From Priestia aryabhattai (GTDB taxonomy: Bacteria; Bacillota; Bacilli; Bacillales; Bacillaceae_H): DNA of 64,000 nucleotides. Made by a program: the position numbers and the translations under genes. Below the pieces are notes generated by a model. It saw only the letters and a list, made by a program, of their open reading frames with translations, made no database searches and was not told where the DNA came from. Shown here in pieces: positions 51,301 through 60,589 of the stretch (the stretch's first letter is position 1; each line of letters starts with the position of its first letter). The DNA lies in NCBI RefSeq assembly GCF_023715685.1, contig NZ_JAMBOQ010000003.1, positions 1,011,174-1,075,173 on the forward strand, in the 5' to 3' direction.

Positions 51301-52644
51301 ATGAATAAACAAAAAATGTATAGGTGGGTAATTTATTGTTTTGGTGCTTTAGGTGGGCTTTTATTTGGTTATGATACAGGAGTTATTTCAGGTGCTCTTC
51401 TTTTTATAAAAAAAGACATGGGGCTAACACCTTTTCTTGAAGGGTTAGTTGTAAGTGGAGTTTTAATTGGTGCCCTTATTGGTGCAGCTTTTAGTGGACC
51501 TGTAGCCGATAAATATGGAAGAAAGAAAACCATTATTATGTTAGGTGCACTATTCACAATTGGCGCAATTGGAACAGCTATTTCTCCTAATGTACATACT
51601 TTAATTGCGTTTCGTATTGAACTGGGAATAGCAGTTGGAGGAGCTTCAGGGATTGTCCCTCTCTATTTAGCTGAAATGGCTCCAGCAAATATTCGTGGTA
51701 AGGTCTCTTCATTAAACACGATTATGAATGCTCTTGGTATTTTTATGGCCTATCTCGTAAATTACATGTTTGCAGCTTCAGAAAATTGGCATTGGATGCT
51801 AGGATTAGCCGTTATTCCTTCTGTTTTACTGATGCTAGGGATGTTCTTTATGCCTGAAAGTCCAAGGTGGCTTTGGCAGAATGTAAGTGAAAATGAAGCA
51901 CGCAGAGTATTATCTCTGACAAGGTATTCACACCAAGTAGAAGAAGAAATAAGAAGTATAATGCAGATAAAGACTGAGAAAAAGGTCAATTTAAAACTGC
52001 TTTTTGCACCTGGCTTACGTTCTGTTTTATTTATTGGAATCGGCATTGCTGTATTTCAGCAGATCATCGGAACCAATACAATTATTTACTATACACCAAC
52101 CATTCTAAGTACAGCTGGATTTGGATCTACAGCAGCCATTGCTGGAACAATAGGTATCGGAGTTTTTAATATTTTGTTTACGATTCTCGGAATGCTTCTT
52201 ATTGATAAAATTGGACGCAAAAAGCTGTTATTAATCGGAAACATCGGTATGACGATTGCGCTTGGTACACTGGGAGTTGGTATGACATGGGTTGAGGTGC
52301 CTGTATGGCTATTACTTACTTGCCTTTCTTTATTTATTGTTGCCTATTCAGCAAGCTGGGGAATGGTTGTATGGGTTATCCTTGGTGAAATCTTCCCTAT
52401 GAATGTTCGTGGTATAGCAATGGGGGTCGCCAGCACAGCTTTATGGCTTTCAAACATTGTTATCTCGATGTCATTCCCAGTCCTTGTAGAGGCCGTTGGG
52501 GTGGGAGTCCTATTCTTAACATATGCAGTTATTGGCGTTTTCGCCTTCCTCTTTGTTATAAAATATGTTCCCGAGACAAAAGGTCGAACGCTAGAAGAAA
52601 TTGAATTAGAGATAGCATTCAAAAATAAACAAGCTGTTAGCTAA
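51301..52644 (+). CDS. Sugar porter MFS transporter, IolT/XylE-like
   Basis: 447 residues, twelve helices. All sugar-porter signatures are present: GYDTGVISGALLFIKKD in helix 1, DKYGRKKTI in loop 2-3, PESPRWLWQ before the central loop, QQIIGTNTIIYYTPTIL in helix 7, DKIGRKKLL in loop 8-9 and PETKGRTLEEIE after helix 12. This is a proton-coupled importer of inositol, hexoses or pentoses; inositol fits the two preceding genes. ATG 51301 lies after GGGGCGGATGGGTGG. Confidence 0.9.
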   Translation: MNKQKMYRWVIYCFGALGGLLFGYDTGVISGALLFIKKDMGLTPFLEGLVVSGVLIGALIGAAFSGPVADKYGRKKTIIMLGALFTIGAIGTAISPNVHTLIAFRIELGIAVGGASGIVPLYLAEMAPANIRGKVSSLNTIMNALGIFMAYLVNYMFAASENWHWMLGLAVIPSVLLMLGMFFMPESPRWLWQNVSENEARRVLSLTRYSHQVEEEIRSIMQIKTEKKVNLKLLFAPGLRSVLFIGIGIAVFQQIIGTNTIIYYTPTILSTAGFGSTAAIAGTIGIGVFNILFTILGMLLIDKIGRKKLLLIGNIGMTIALGTLGVGMTWVEVPVWLLLTCLSLFIVAYSASWGMVVWVILGEIFPMNVRGIAMGVASTALWLSNIVISMSFPVLVEAVGVGVLFLTYAVIGVFAFLFVIKYVPETKGRTLEEIELEIAFKNKQAVS

Positions 52645-52706
52645 TATAGGTTGATTGCCTACCAGAAATAGATTCAAGAATTAATAAGAGAATTTAAATT
52701 CTGAGT

Positions 52707-52747
52707 AAAAATAAGTCACGCCTTTTTATAAGATGTGACTTATTTTT
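52707..52747 (+). terminator. Terminator of the inositol-like operon
   Basis: Perfect 13-base stem AAAAATAAGTCAC and complement, T-run. Confidence 0.85.
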
Positions 52748-52750
52748 GTA

Positions 52751-52767
52751 TTTATATAATGTCTCTT
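52751..52767 (-). repeat. Boundary motif fragment, reverse copy
   Basis: Minus strand AAGAGACATTATATAAA. As at 3591 and 62875 it directly precedes a copy of the intergenic repeat. Confidence 0.4.
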
Positions 52768-52778
52768 AAAAAAACAGA

Positions 52779-52852
52779 CAAAAGAATCCATACTGAAGGC
52801 CTCTGACAAAGGTTCTTTTGCTGATGTATGAAACTTTTTATACATCCTTGAT
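52779..52852 (+). repeat. Intergenic repeat element R3 (5' part only)
   Basis: Contains the first hairpin region (AAAGAATCC ... AGGTTCTTTT, 52780-52819) and the block ACTTTTTATACATCCTTGAT (52834-52853). The second and third pairing segments and the terminator are missing, so it is a truncated copy. Confidence 0.6.
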
Positions 52853-52988
52853 TTCTCAACCTTTCTGAGACAACCAAGCTCGAAATCTTTAAGGAAAAGT
52901 AGTTATTTTAATCACTCTAAATTAAGAATAAATTGCTTCCAGGTCCTTAAAGAGAAAACTTTTTCCTGTGTAAATGTTATGAATTTAT

Positions 52989-53963
52989 TTAAGTAGTTCC
53001 ATCTTCTAAAAGCTTAACAGGCAGATATGTTTCAAGTTCTATATTGGTGAATTCGCCTTCGATCTCTTTAGATAAAATGTCAATTGCTACCTTCGCAATA
53101 GATTCAATAGGTTGTTGTATGGTCGTTAATTCTGGTAGTATAGCCTTTACTGTTTCTGTTCCATCGTAACCAATCACTTTTAATTGAGTGGGTATATCTT
53201 TTCCTCTTTTTCTAGCTTCTGTTATGACAGCAGCCGCAATTAAATCATCACTCGCAAAAATACCATCTACTTCCGGATGTTCATCAAAAAGCTTAGCAAC
53301 TACCTCTTGGCGGCTCTTTTGAGGAGAGACTTCATATGTAACTGGCAATTTTCCATATCCCTTCATTACGTCTTCATATGCTTTTCTTCTTAAATTTGCT
53401 GGTGTTTCCAGATCGAGGGGGCCATTAATATGAATAATATTTTCACACTGTTTCTTTATTAACAATTCTGTAGCTTTTTTCCCCCCATCATAATTATCGG
53501 ATCCTACAACAGGAATTTTTTCAGATAGATAATGATCAATTGCTACAATAGGTAAATTTTGTTTATGATAATCTAGGACTCCTCGGTTGTATGTTACAAC
53601 AATGACCCCATCTACCTGGTTTCGTATAAGCATTTCTAAGTATTTTTCCTCTTTATCCATACGGTTTAAACTGTTACAAAGCAACAATTTATAACCTAGT
53701 GAAGTACAAACACTTTCAATATGAAAGGCAAGTTCACCGAAAAACGGGTTACTTGAATTGGGTATAATTAACCCTATTAAATTTGTTTTTTTATGAAATA
53801 AGGAACGTGCTAAATCGTTTGGAAAATAATTAATTTCCTCCATCGCTTTATAAACTTTATCCTTTGTTTTTTCACTTATGTAACCTCGATTATTTAAGAC
53901 ACGTGAAACTGTTGTTGATGAAACTCCTGCAACTTTTGCTACATCGTGGATATTAGGTTTCAT
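52989..53963 (-). CDS. LacI-family regulator of the sucrose/fructan cluster
   Basis: 324 residues from ATG 53963, which follows ATAGGAGGAAATAG; the frame runs ten codons further upstream through that site. HTH and hinge: NIHDVAKVAGVSSTTVSRVLNNRGYISEKTKDKVYKAMEEINYFPN. The sugar domain shows LIGLIIPNSSNPFFGELAFHIE and KVIGYDGTETVKAILPELTTIQQP. It is divergent from the ABC importer; TGTCAACCGGTTGACA palindromes before the importer and before the MFS/GH32 genes are its probable operators. Confidence 0.9.
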   Translation of the reverse strand: MKPNIHDVAKVAGVSSTTVSRVLNNRGYISEKTKDKVYKAMEEINYFPNDLARSLFHKKTNLIGLIIPNSSNPFFGELAFHIESVCTSLGYKLLLCNSLNRMDKEEKYLEMLIRNQVDGVIVVTYNRGVLDYHKQNLPIVAIDHYLSEKIPVVGSDNYDGGKKATELLIKKQCENIIHINGPLDLETPANLRRKAYEDVMKGYGKLPVTYEVSPQKSRQEVVAKLFDEHPEVDGIFASDDLIAAAVITEARKRGKDIPTQLKVIGYDGTETVKAILPELTTIQQPIESIAKVAIDILSKEIEGEFTNIELETYLPVKLLEDGTT

Positions 53964-54417
53964 TCTATTTCCTCCTATCCTACTAAATACCACTTTTTAA
54001 TATTATATTAGGATTTTTTCTCTTTATTATTTAAATAAGCTTCTATATTTTTTAGTCACATAATGAATTTTTTATTTAGGTTAGGAAAATAGCTTATTAA
54101 ACATTAGATAAATACTTTATAACAATTAAAATTAATTCCTCCTTTGATAGCTTTACAATTTCCTGATTAATAAAAATTCCATATTGTGAAATAGTTTATT
54201 GTGAGGAATGTTTTAATTAATTAAAGTTTATTTGTTACGGACTTATTGTAGAAAATATCTCTAACATGTGCAAGAATTAGGAATTAATTACTATTAGCTT
54301 ATATCGAACCAACATTAACTTTTATTATGAACGATATATTGATAATACATATATTCTAATATATTATACCTCCGTTTTAAGGATAGGAGCGAAAAGTTTG
54401 ATATTTCAAAAAAAACA
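53964..54417. other. Long AT-rich divergent spacer
   Basis: No credible gene or strong hairpin. It belongs to the upstream regions of the LacI gene and the ABC importer. Confidence 0.4.
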
Positions 54418-54477
54418 TGTCAACCGATTGACATATGTAAACGGTTGACATAAAATACTCCTTGAAAGCGCTTTTAT
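54418..54477. promoter_or_regulatory. LacI operators and cre before the ABC importer
   Basis: TGTCAACCGATTGACA (54418-54433), a second site ending in ACGGTTGACA (54435-54450), then the cre TTGAAAGCGCTTTTAT (54462-54477). Suggests induction by sugar plus CcpA repression. Confidence 0.75.
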
Positions 54478-54519
54478 ATATTTGTTGTGAATAAGGAGAA
54501 ATAAGGGGGACTGGAACGT

Positions 54520-55821
54520 ATGAAAAAATGGTTTTTAGTAGGTATATCTTTATTACTAATTCTTGCTGTAGCAGGTTGTAGTAAGGATAAAAGCGTAAGT
54601 AGTGACGGCAAACAAATGATTACAATGTGGGTACACGTATCAGATGATAGTGAAGAAGGTAAGGTGTATAAAAAACGAGTGGACGCTTTTAACAAGAAGT
54701 ATGCATCTAAAAATGTTAAAGCTAAAATTGACTTTATTCCACGTAGTGGGAACGGCGGAGGGTATGAAGATAAAGTAAACGCAGCGCTGACAACTGATAC
54801 GTTACCAGATGTTATTACATTGGATGGTCCAAATACAGCTGCTTATGCAAAATCTGGCATCATTGCTCCACTAGATGATTATGTGAAAGATCAAGATGAT
54901 TTACTACCGAGTATCAAGCAACAAGGAACATACAAAGACAAATTGTATGCGATTGGTGCTAGTGAATCATCCGTCGGAATTTACTACAATAAAAAAATGC
55001 TACAAGAGGCAGGCGTTAATTTAAATACGTTACCGACAGTTGATAATCCTTGGACATGGGATCAATTCATTGCCCTTTGTAAAACATTGAAAGAAAAATA
55101 TAATAAACCGGCTATTGATATGCAATTACAATCAAAAGATGAAATGTTAACGTATGCACTAACACCATTTGTATGGTCTGCAGGCGGAGAAATTCTCTCA
55201 AAAGATGGTACTAAAGCAGAAGGTGTGTTTAATAAAAAGCCTAGTGTTGAAGCCATGACTTTTATTCAAACGATGTTAAAAGAAGGCTACACAACGCGTA
55301 CTCCAGTCAAACAAGCTTTTGAAACAGAAAAGTACCCAATGAAGTTTAGTGGTGTATGGACAGTAACGGATATGGAAACAAATTTTCAAAAAGTTGATTA
55401 TGGTGTTATGCCTTATCCAGTATCACCAAAGACAAAGAAACTGGTTTCACCTTCAGGAAGTTGGCAGTTTGCAATGACACAGAAATCCGAAAATAAAGAA
55501 TGGTCTGCTAAATTAGTAGATTGGATGACAAATAAAGATTCGAATTTAGAATTAAGTCGTACAATTGCAGCATTGCCAGTTCGTTACTCTTCCGAGAAAG
55601 TACTTACAAAAGAATTTTCTGATCAAATGAATGTGTTCATGAAGCAATTAAAGAAATCAGGGCACGCACGTCCTGTAACACCAGCGTATCCACAAGTAAC
55701 ACGTGCTTTCCAACAAACAATTGATGATATTAGCTTCTATGACCAAAACAAAAATATCAAAAAAGTCTTAGATACACGTGCTACAGAAATGCAGGCAGCT
55801 ATCGATAAGGCAAATCGATAA
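54520..55821 (+). CDS. ABC sugar-binding lipoprotein
   Basis: 433 residues. The lipoprotein signal MKKWFLVGISLLLILAVAGC ends in the lipobox with Cys20. The mature part is a family 1 solute-binding protein of the maltose/oligosaccharide type (TMWVHVSDDSEEGKVYKKRVDAFN, LPDVITLDGPNTAAYAKSGIIAPLDDYV, FSGVWTVTDM). ATG lies after AAGGGGGAC. It delivers an oligosaccharide, probably sucrose or fructo-oligosaccharide by context, to the two permeases that follow at once. No ATPase is encoded here, so a shared MsmX-type ATPase would be needed. Confidence 0.9.
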   Translation: MKKWFLVGISLLLILAVAGCSKDKSVSSDGKQMITMWVHVSDDSEEGKVYKKRVDAFNKKYASKNVKAKIDFIPRSGNGGGYEDKVNAALTTDTLPDVITLDGPNTAAYAKSGIIAPLDDYVKDQDDLLPSIKQQGTYKDKLYAIGASESSVGIYYNKKMLQEAGVNLNTLPTVDNPWTWDQFIALCKTLKEKYNKPAIDMQLQSKDEMLTYALTPFVWSAGGEILSKDGTKAEGVFNKKPSVEAMTFIQTMLKEGYTTRTPVKQAFETEKYPMKFSGVWTVTDMETNFQKVDYGVMPYPVSPKTKKLVSPSGSWQFAMTQKSENKEWSAKLVDWMTNKDSNLELSRTIAALPVRYSSEKVLTKEFSDQMNVFMKQLKKSGHARPVTPAYPQVTRAFQQTIDDISFYDQNKNIKKVLDTRATEMQAAIDKANR

Positions 55822-55842
55822 AAGCAGCTACAAGGAGGCATT

Positions 55843-56787
55843 ATGATTAAAATTGGATTAAAAGGAAATAAGACTGTTTACGCTTTTCCAAGAACAAAAA
55901 AAGGAACCAAAAATAAAATTCAGTGGAAAGAAAATGTAGTAGCTTATACATTTTTGGGACCAGCACTATTACTTTTACTGCTGTTCCTCATTATTCCAGC
56001 TATTATGTCCGTCTATTATGCATTTACAGACTATTACCTGCTAACACCTGATATTCGTAAATTTGTCGGATTAGACAACTTCATCAATTTGTTCAAGGAT
56101 CCTATTTTCTTGAAAAGCTTGGCGAATACACTGAAATTTGTCGTTTGGGTAATTCCTTTACAGATAGGGGCAGCTCTTGGGCTGGCCCTGCTGTTGAACA
56201 AACAACGTAAAGCTAACACATTTTTTAAAGTAGCTTACTTTAGCCCTGTGGTAATGTCGCTTGTGGTTATCTCCGTTCTGTGGTTATATCTGTTAAACCC
56301 AAATGAAGGAATTATCAATAATGTACTGACGTACTTTGGCATTTCAGCTCAACCTTTCTTAACGAGTCCTAAACAGGCAATGTTTACAATTGTTTTCGTT
56401 TCGGCTTGGCAAGGAGCTGGCTTTCAAATGTTAATTTTTCTAGCAGGCTTGCAAAATATACCTGGAGACGTATATGAAGCTGCACAGCTAGACGGAATGA
56501 ATAAATGGCAACGATTTGTTTATATTACGTTACCATTATTAAAACCAACTTCTATTTTTATTTTTATTACGACATTAATTGGTGCATTTAAACTATTAGT
56601 CCAACCAATGGTTATGACACAAGGGGGGCCAGTAAACTCTACGATGACAGTTGTATATTACATTTATCAAACTGGCTTTACGGATCGAATGGTTGGTTAT
56701 GCTAGTTCGATTGCTCTTCTATTTGGAACAATTATTGGATTAGTTACGCTAGTGCAACGGAAATTAGTGAAGGAGGAAGATGACTAA
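55843..56787 (+). CDS. ABC sugar permease, MalF type
   Basis: 314 residues with six predicted helices after a 30-residue basic N-terminus. AYTFLGPALLLLLLFLIIPAIMSVYYAFTDY is helix 1; the EAA loop is DVYEAAQLDGMNKWQRFVYITLPLL (about residues 216-240). ATG follows AAGGAGG. Its stop overlaps the start of the next permease by one base (TAATG), showing tight coupling. Confidence 0.9.
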   Translation: MIKIGLKGNKTVYAFPRTKKGTKNKIQWKENVVAYTFLGPALLLLLLFLIIPAIMSVYYAFTDYYLLTPDIRKFVGLDNFINLFKDPIFLKSLANTLKFVVWVIPLQIGAALGLALLLNKQRKANTFFKVAYFSPVVMSLVVISVLWLYLLNPNEGIINNVLTYFGISAQPFLTSPKQAMFTIVFVSAWQGAGFQMLIFLAGLQNIPGDVYEAAQLDGMNKWQRFVYITLPLLKPTSIFIFITTLIGAFKLLVQPMVMTQGGPVNSTMTVVYYIYQTGFTDRMVGYASSIALLFGTIIGLVTLVQRKLVKEEDD

Positions 56788-57635
56788 TGAGACGGAAATT
56801 CGGGCCTTTAACAATCCTAGAATACATTTGTTTAGTTTTGCTGGCAGTATTATTTATATTCCCATTGTTTTGGATGATCGCATCCTCAATGAAACCTGAA
56901 GCAGAAGTTTATAATAATATGAACAGTATCAAGGCTTTCCTACCTTCCTTTCATCCGTCGGATTGGTTTATATCCTATAAGCAAGTTCTGTCACGCTTTC
57001 ATTTACTTGGTTATATAATAAACAGCTTGTTTTATGGTTTATGCGTAGCAGCAGGTTCTGTCATTATCAATGGGATGGCAGGTTATGCATTCGCTAAATT
57101 GAATTTTAATGGAAAAAGAGTTCTATTTGGTCTTTTATTGGCTCTTTTAATCGTACCACTGGAAACAATCTTAATCTCACAATTTACTATAGTTCACAAA
57201 CTAGGGTTAGTAGACACTCGTCTTGCTGTAATCCTGCCAGCCTTAGCAGGGGCATTCAATATCTATTTATTCCGAAACTTTTTTATGGCTATTCCAGCAG
57301 AGATTATTGAATCAGCCAAATTGGATGGAGCAAATACGTGGCAAATATTCTTGAGAATTATGCTACCCATGTCTAAACCGGCTGTTGCTACAGTTGGAAC
57401 TTTAGCCTTTATCGGAAGTTGGAATGATTATATTTGGCCTTTAATGGTTTTAACGGACAAGTCAAAATTTCCGATTCAAGTAGCAATTACAGCTATCAAT
57501 AGTACGGAGCCAGTTTACACGAATCAAGTTATGGCTGTTTTAACAATATCCACCATTCCATTAATTCTTATCTATATAGTGGCTCAGCGTTATATTTTAG
57601 AAGGGATTGGTGGTTCAGGAACAGGTATTAAATAA
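56787..57635 (+). CDS. ABC sugar permease, MalG type
   Basis: 282 residues. LVLLAVLFIFPLFWMIASSMKPEAE is the N-terminal helix, and the EAA motif reads EIIESAKLDGANTWQIFLRIMLPMSKPA. Six helices. Overlaps the previous permease, forming the heteromeric channel of the importer. Confidence 0.9.
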   Translation: MRRKFGPLTILEYICLVLLAVLFIFPLFWMIASSMKPEAEVYNNMNSIKAFLPSFHPSDWFISYKQVLSRFHLLGYIINSLFYGLCVAAGSVIINGMAGYAFAKLNFNGKRVLFGLLLALLIVPLETILISQFTIVHKLGLVDTRLAVILPALAGAFNIYLFRNFFMAIPAEIIESAKLDGANTWQIFLRIMLPMSKPAVATVGTLAFIGSWNDYIWPLMVLTDKSKFPIQVAITAINSTEPVYTNQVMAVLTISTIPLILIYIVAQRYILEGIGGSGTGIK

Positions 57636-57696
57636 GAAAAAAATTAGGTTATTGTTGCGAAAACACTACCTATGTATGGGTAATTTTTAAACTCAA

Positions 57697-57769
57697 TGTC
57701 AACCGGTTGACATAAAAATATTGACTTGTGAAACCGGTTGACATAAAATGAATCTGAAAGTGCTTTCAG
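57697..57769. promoter_or_regulatory. LacI operators and cre before the sucrose permease
   Basis: TGTCAACCGGTTGACA (57697-57712) is a perfect 16-base palindrome; a second site GTGAAACCGGTTGACA is at 57728-57743; CTGAAAGTGCTTTCAG (57754-57769) is a cre. Same order as before the ABC importer: two operators, then cre. Confidence 0.8.
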
Positions 57770-57815
57770 TTTTTGTTTCAAAGATTCTATATATCTAGTT
57801 AAAGGAGCAACAAAC

Positions 57816-59057
57816 ATGAAAAGTTCAAGAGTTCTCTATTGGAAGTTAAGTGCTTATTTTTTCTTTTTCTTTTTTACTTGGTCTTCTAGCGCCTCTTTAT
57901 TTCCTATTTGGTTAAAGCAAGAATTAAATTTAAGTGGATCAGCCACAGGTTTAATTTTCTCTGTAAACGCTATCTTCGCATTGTGTATACAGCCTGTATA
58001 TGGCTATATCTCCGACAAGATAGGCCTAAAGAAAAATATATTATCTTTTATTAGTCTACTGCTTGTATTTGTAGGACCATTTTATATTTACATATATGGA
58101 CCACTATTAAAATATAATGTGATTTTAGGTGCGGCTGTGGGAGCTATTTATTTAGGAGTTGGTATTTCTGCAGGTATTGGTGCCATTGAAACTTATGTTG
58201 AAAAAATTAGCCGTAAATACGATTTCGAGTACGGAAAGTCTAGAATGTGGGGTTCCTTAGGCTGGGCTTCAGCTACTTTTTTCGCAGGTCAGCTGTTTAA
58301 TATCAATCCTAATATCAACTTTTGGGTGGCATCTATTTCAGCAATTATCTTAGTTGCAATTATTTTATCAGTGAAAATAGAAGTCACAAACTATGAATTA
58401 GAAAAAGCTGAATCCGTTAAATTAAAAGATGTTGGACAACTTTTTCTCTTAAAGAAGTTTTGGTTTTTGATGATGTATGTGATTGGAGTAACGTGTGTAT
58501 ATAGCGTGTACGATCAGCAATTTCCAATTTATTACACATCTTTATTCGCTACTGAAGCTACGGGGAATCAAGTATTTGGATATTTAAGTTCTTTTCAAGT
58601 ATTTTTAGAGGCTGGAATGATGTTTATTGCACCTTTTATTGTAAATAAAATTGGAGCCAAAAACGGACTATTATTAGCCGGTCTTCTAATGGCACTTCGT
58701 ATTATTGGGTCAGGGCTTGTAGTGGGGCCGGTTGGTATTTCCTCAATGAAATTAATACATGCATTAGAATTACCAATTATGTTGATTGCTATTTTTAAAT
58801 ATTTTGCAGCTAACTTCGATACACGACTATCTTCCGTTTTATATTTAGTTGGATTTCAGGCTGCCTCTCAAATAGGTGCATCTCTGTTATCACCTTTTGC
58901 AGGTAAATTATACGATATGATAGGGTTTCGTCATACCTACCTTATTCTAGGAACAATGGTCCTTTGTTTTACTATTATTTCAATGTTCACCTTATTAAGT
59001 TCTAATAAAAGTAAGGGTTTAGAAGGAAATATAAAGGACATAAAACAAGTTATATAA
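57816..59057 (+). CDS. MFS oligosaccharide:H+ symporter (LacY/sucrose permease type)
   Basis: 413 residues, twelve helices, of the oligosaccharide:H+ symporter branch. Visible features: YWKLSAYFFFFFFTWSSSASLFPIWLKQELNLSGSATG, PVYGYISDKIGLKKN and YGKSRMWGSLGWA (the charged motif after helix 4 conserved in LacY/CscB). A second route of sucrose or fructo-oligosaccharide entry beside the ABC system. ATG follows AAAGGAGC. Its stop is 12 bases before the hydrolase. Confidence 0.87.
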   Translation: MKSSRVLYWKLSAYFFFFFFTWSSSASLFPIWLKQELNLSGSATGLIFSVNAIFALCIQPVYGYISDKIGLKKNILSFISLLLVFVGPFYIYIYGPLLKYNVILGAAVGAIYLGVGISAGIGAIETYVEKISRKYDFEYGKSRMWGSLGWASATFFAGQLFNINPNINFWVASISAIILVAIILSVKIEVTNYELEKAESVKLKDVGQLFLLKKFWFLMMYVIGVTCVYSVYDQQFPIYYTSLFATEATGNQVFGYLSSFQVFLEAGMMFIAPFIVNKIGAKNGLLLAGLLMALRIIGSGLVVGPVGISSMKLIHALELPIMLIAIFKYFAANFDTRLSSVLYLVGFQAASQIGASLLSPFAGKLYDMIGFRHTYLILGTMVLCFTIISMFTLLSSNKSKGLEGNIKDIKQVI

Positions 59058-59069
59058 GGAGATGTTAGA

Positions 59070-60539
59070 ATGTTCACAACAAACAAACTTCAACAAGCGC
59101 AGGAAGCATCAGATAATGCAAAAGGAAAAGTTAATGAACGATATCGTTTAGGTTATCATATCATGGCACCCGCCAACTGGATCAATGATCCAAATGGGTT
59201 GGTACAATATAAAGGAGAATACCACGTATTTTATCAACATCACCCTTACGATGAAAACTGGGGTCCAATGCACTGGGGACATGTAAAAAGTAAAGATCTT
59301 GTTCATTGGGAACACTTGCCTATTGCTCTTGCACCTGGAGATACTTGTGATACAGACGGATGTTTTTCTGGAAGTGCGGTAGATAACGATGGTGAATTAA
59401 CGTTGATCTATACAGGTCATCACTATATAGACAAAGAAAAAGATCTATTTTATCAAAATCAAAATCTTGCTGTTAGTACCGATGGTGTCACATTTCATAA
59501 GATTGCAGAAAATCCAGTAATTCCTGAACCACCTACGAATAGTAGTCATCATTTCCGTGACCCTAAAGTATGGAAACACAAAGATAGTTGGTATATGGTA
59601 GTAGGAAATTCGACTAAGGAGAATGTAGGCAGAGTAATTTTATACTGTTCTCCAGATTTACGTAAGTGGTCATACATTGGTGTATTGGCACAAGGAAACG
59701 AAAAACTCGGATTTATGTGGGAATGTCCAGATTTCTTTGAATTAGAAGGAAAATACGTTCTCATGATTTCTCCACAAGGTATTAAAAAGGATGGGAATTT
59801 ATACAATAACCTATTCCAGACGGGATATTTAATTGGAGATTACAATTACGAAACAAACGAGTTTATACACGGATCATTTAATGAGTTAGACAATGGACAT
59901 GATTTTTATGCAGTTCAAACGTTATTAGATGAAAAAGGGCGTCGAATTGCTATTGGTTGGATGGATATGTGGGAGTCAGATATGCCAACAAAAGAAGATG
60001 GATGGTGTGGAGCACTTACATTACCACGTGAAGTTACCTTAGGAGAGAATGATAAAGTTCTAATGAATCCTGTGGAAGAATTAAAATTATTGCGTGAGAT
60101 TGAACATAATATACTTGCCAATGTGATCTCTAATAGTTATTTAATAGAAACAAACGAAGATTTACTTGAAATAAAAGCTGTGTTTGACTTAACCAATTGT
60201 AACGCTCAGTCGGTTGGGATAAGAATTCGTGGAATTAACCAGGAAGAGACTGTATTAACGTATCACTTAGACAAACAAACACTAAAACTCGATTGTTCTA
60301 AGTCTGGTAAAGTTGAAGACGGTGTAAGAAATACCATTCTTAGAGCAAATCAAGAGCTTTCCTTACGCATATTTATTGATCGATCCTCTATTGAAGTATT
60401 TGCAAATGAGGGACAAGCAACTATGACAAGTCGTATTTATCCAACTGAAGATAGATTAGGCATTGAAGTATTTGCAGATGTTGAAGATGTAAAGATTAAG
60501 GAATTAACATATTGGAAGTTAAAAGATATCTGGAAATAA
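59070..60539 (+). CDS. scrB: GH32 sucrose(-6-phosphate) hydrolase
   Basis: 489 residues, family 32 glycoside hydrolase that cleaves beta-fructosides. The nucleophile Asp40 lies in NWINDPNGL, the stabiliser Asp in HHFRDPKVW, the acid/base Glu in MWECPDFFEL. A C-terminal beta-sandwich (RIFIDRSSIEVFANEG) is complete. No signal peptide, so it works in the cytoplasm. Both importers here move unphosphorylated sugar, so free sucrose or short fructans are the likelier substrates than sucrose-6-phosphate, despite the family name. ATG follows AAGGAGATG. Confidence 0.92.
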   Translation: MFTTNKLQQAQEASDNAKGKVNERYRLGYHIMAPANWINDPNGLVQYKGEYHVFYQHHPYDENWGPMHWGHVKSKDLVHWEHLPIALAPGDTCDTDGCFSGSAVDNDGELTLIYTGHHYIDKEKDLFYQNQNLAVSTDGVTFHKIAENPVIPEPPTNSSHHFRDPKVWKHKDSWYMVVGNSTKENVGRVILYCSPDLRKWSYIGVLAQGNEKLGFMWECPDFFELEGKYVLMISPQGIKKDGNLYNNLFQTGYLIGDYNYETNEFIHGSFNELDNGHDFYAVQTLLDEKGRRIAIGWMDMWESDMPTKEDGWCGALTLPREVTLGENDKVLMNPVEELKLLREIEHNILANVISNSYLIETNEDLLEIKAVFDLTNCNAQSVGIRIRGINQEETVLTYHLDKQTLKLDCSKSGKVEDGVRNTILRANQELSLRIFIDRSSIEVFANEGQATMTSRIYPTEDRLGIEVFADVEDVKIKELTYWKLKDIWK

Positions 60540-60545
60540 ATTATG

Positions 60546-60575
60546 AATGAACAAGTGTACAAACACTTGTTCATT
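60546..60575 (+). terminator. Hairpin between hydrolase and fructokinase
   Basis: Perfect 13-base stem AATGAACAAGTGT with its complement and a 4-base loop followed by GTTTTG. It starts right after the GH32 stop and ends 10 bases before the kinase ribosome binding site. A partial terminator or mRNA-stability hairpin would set the hydrolase/kinase ratio. Confidence 0.6.
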
Positions 60576-60589
60576 GTTTTGGGGTGAAG

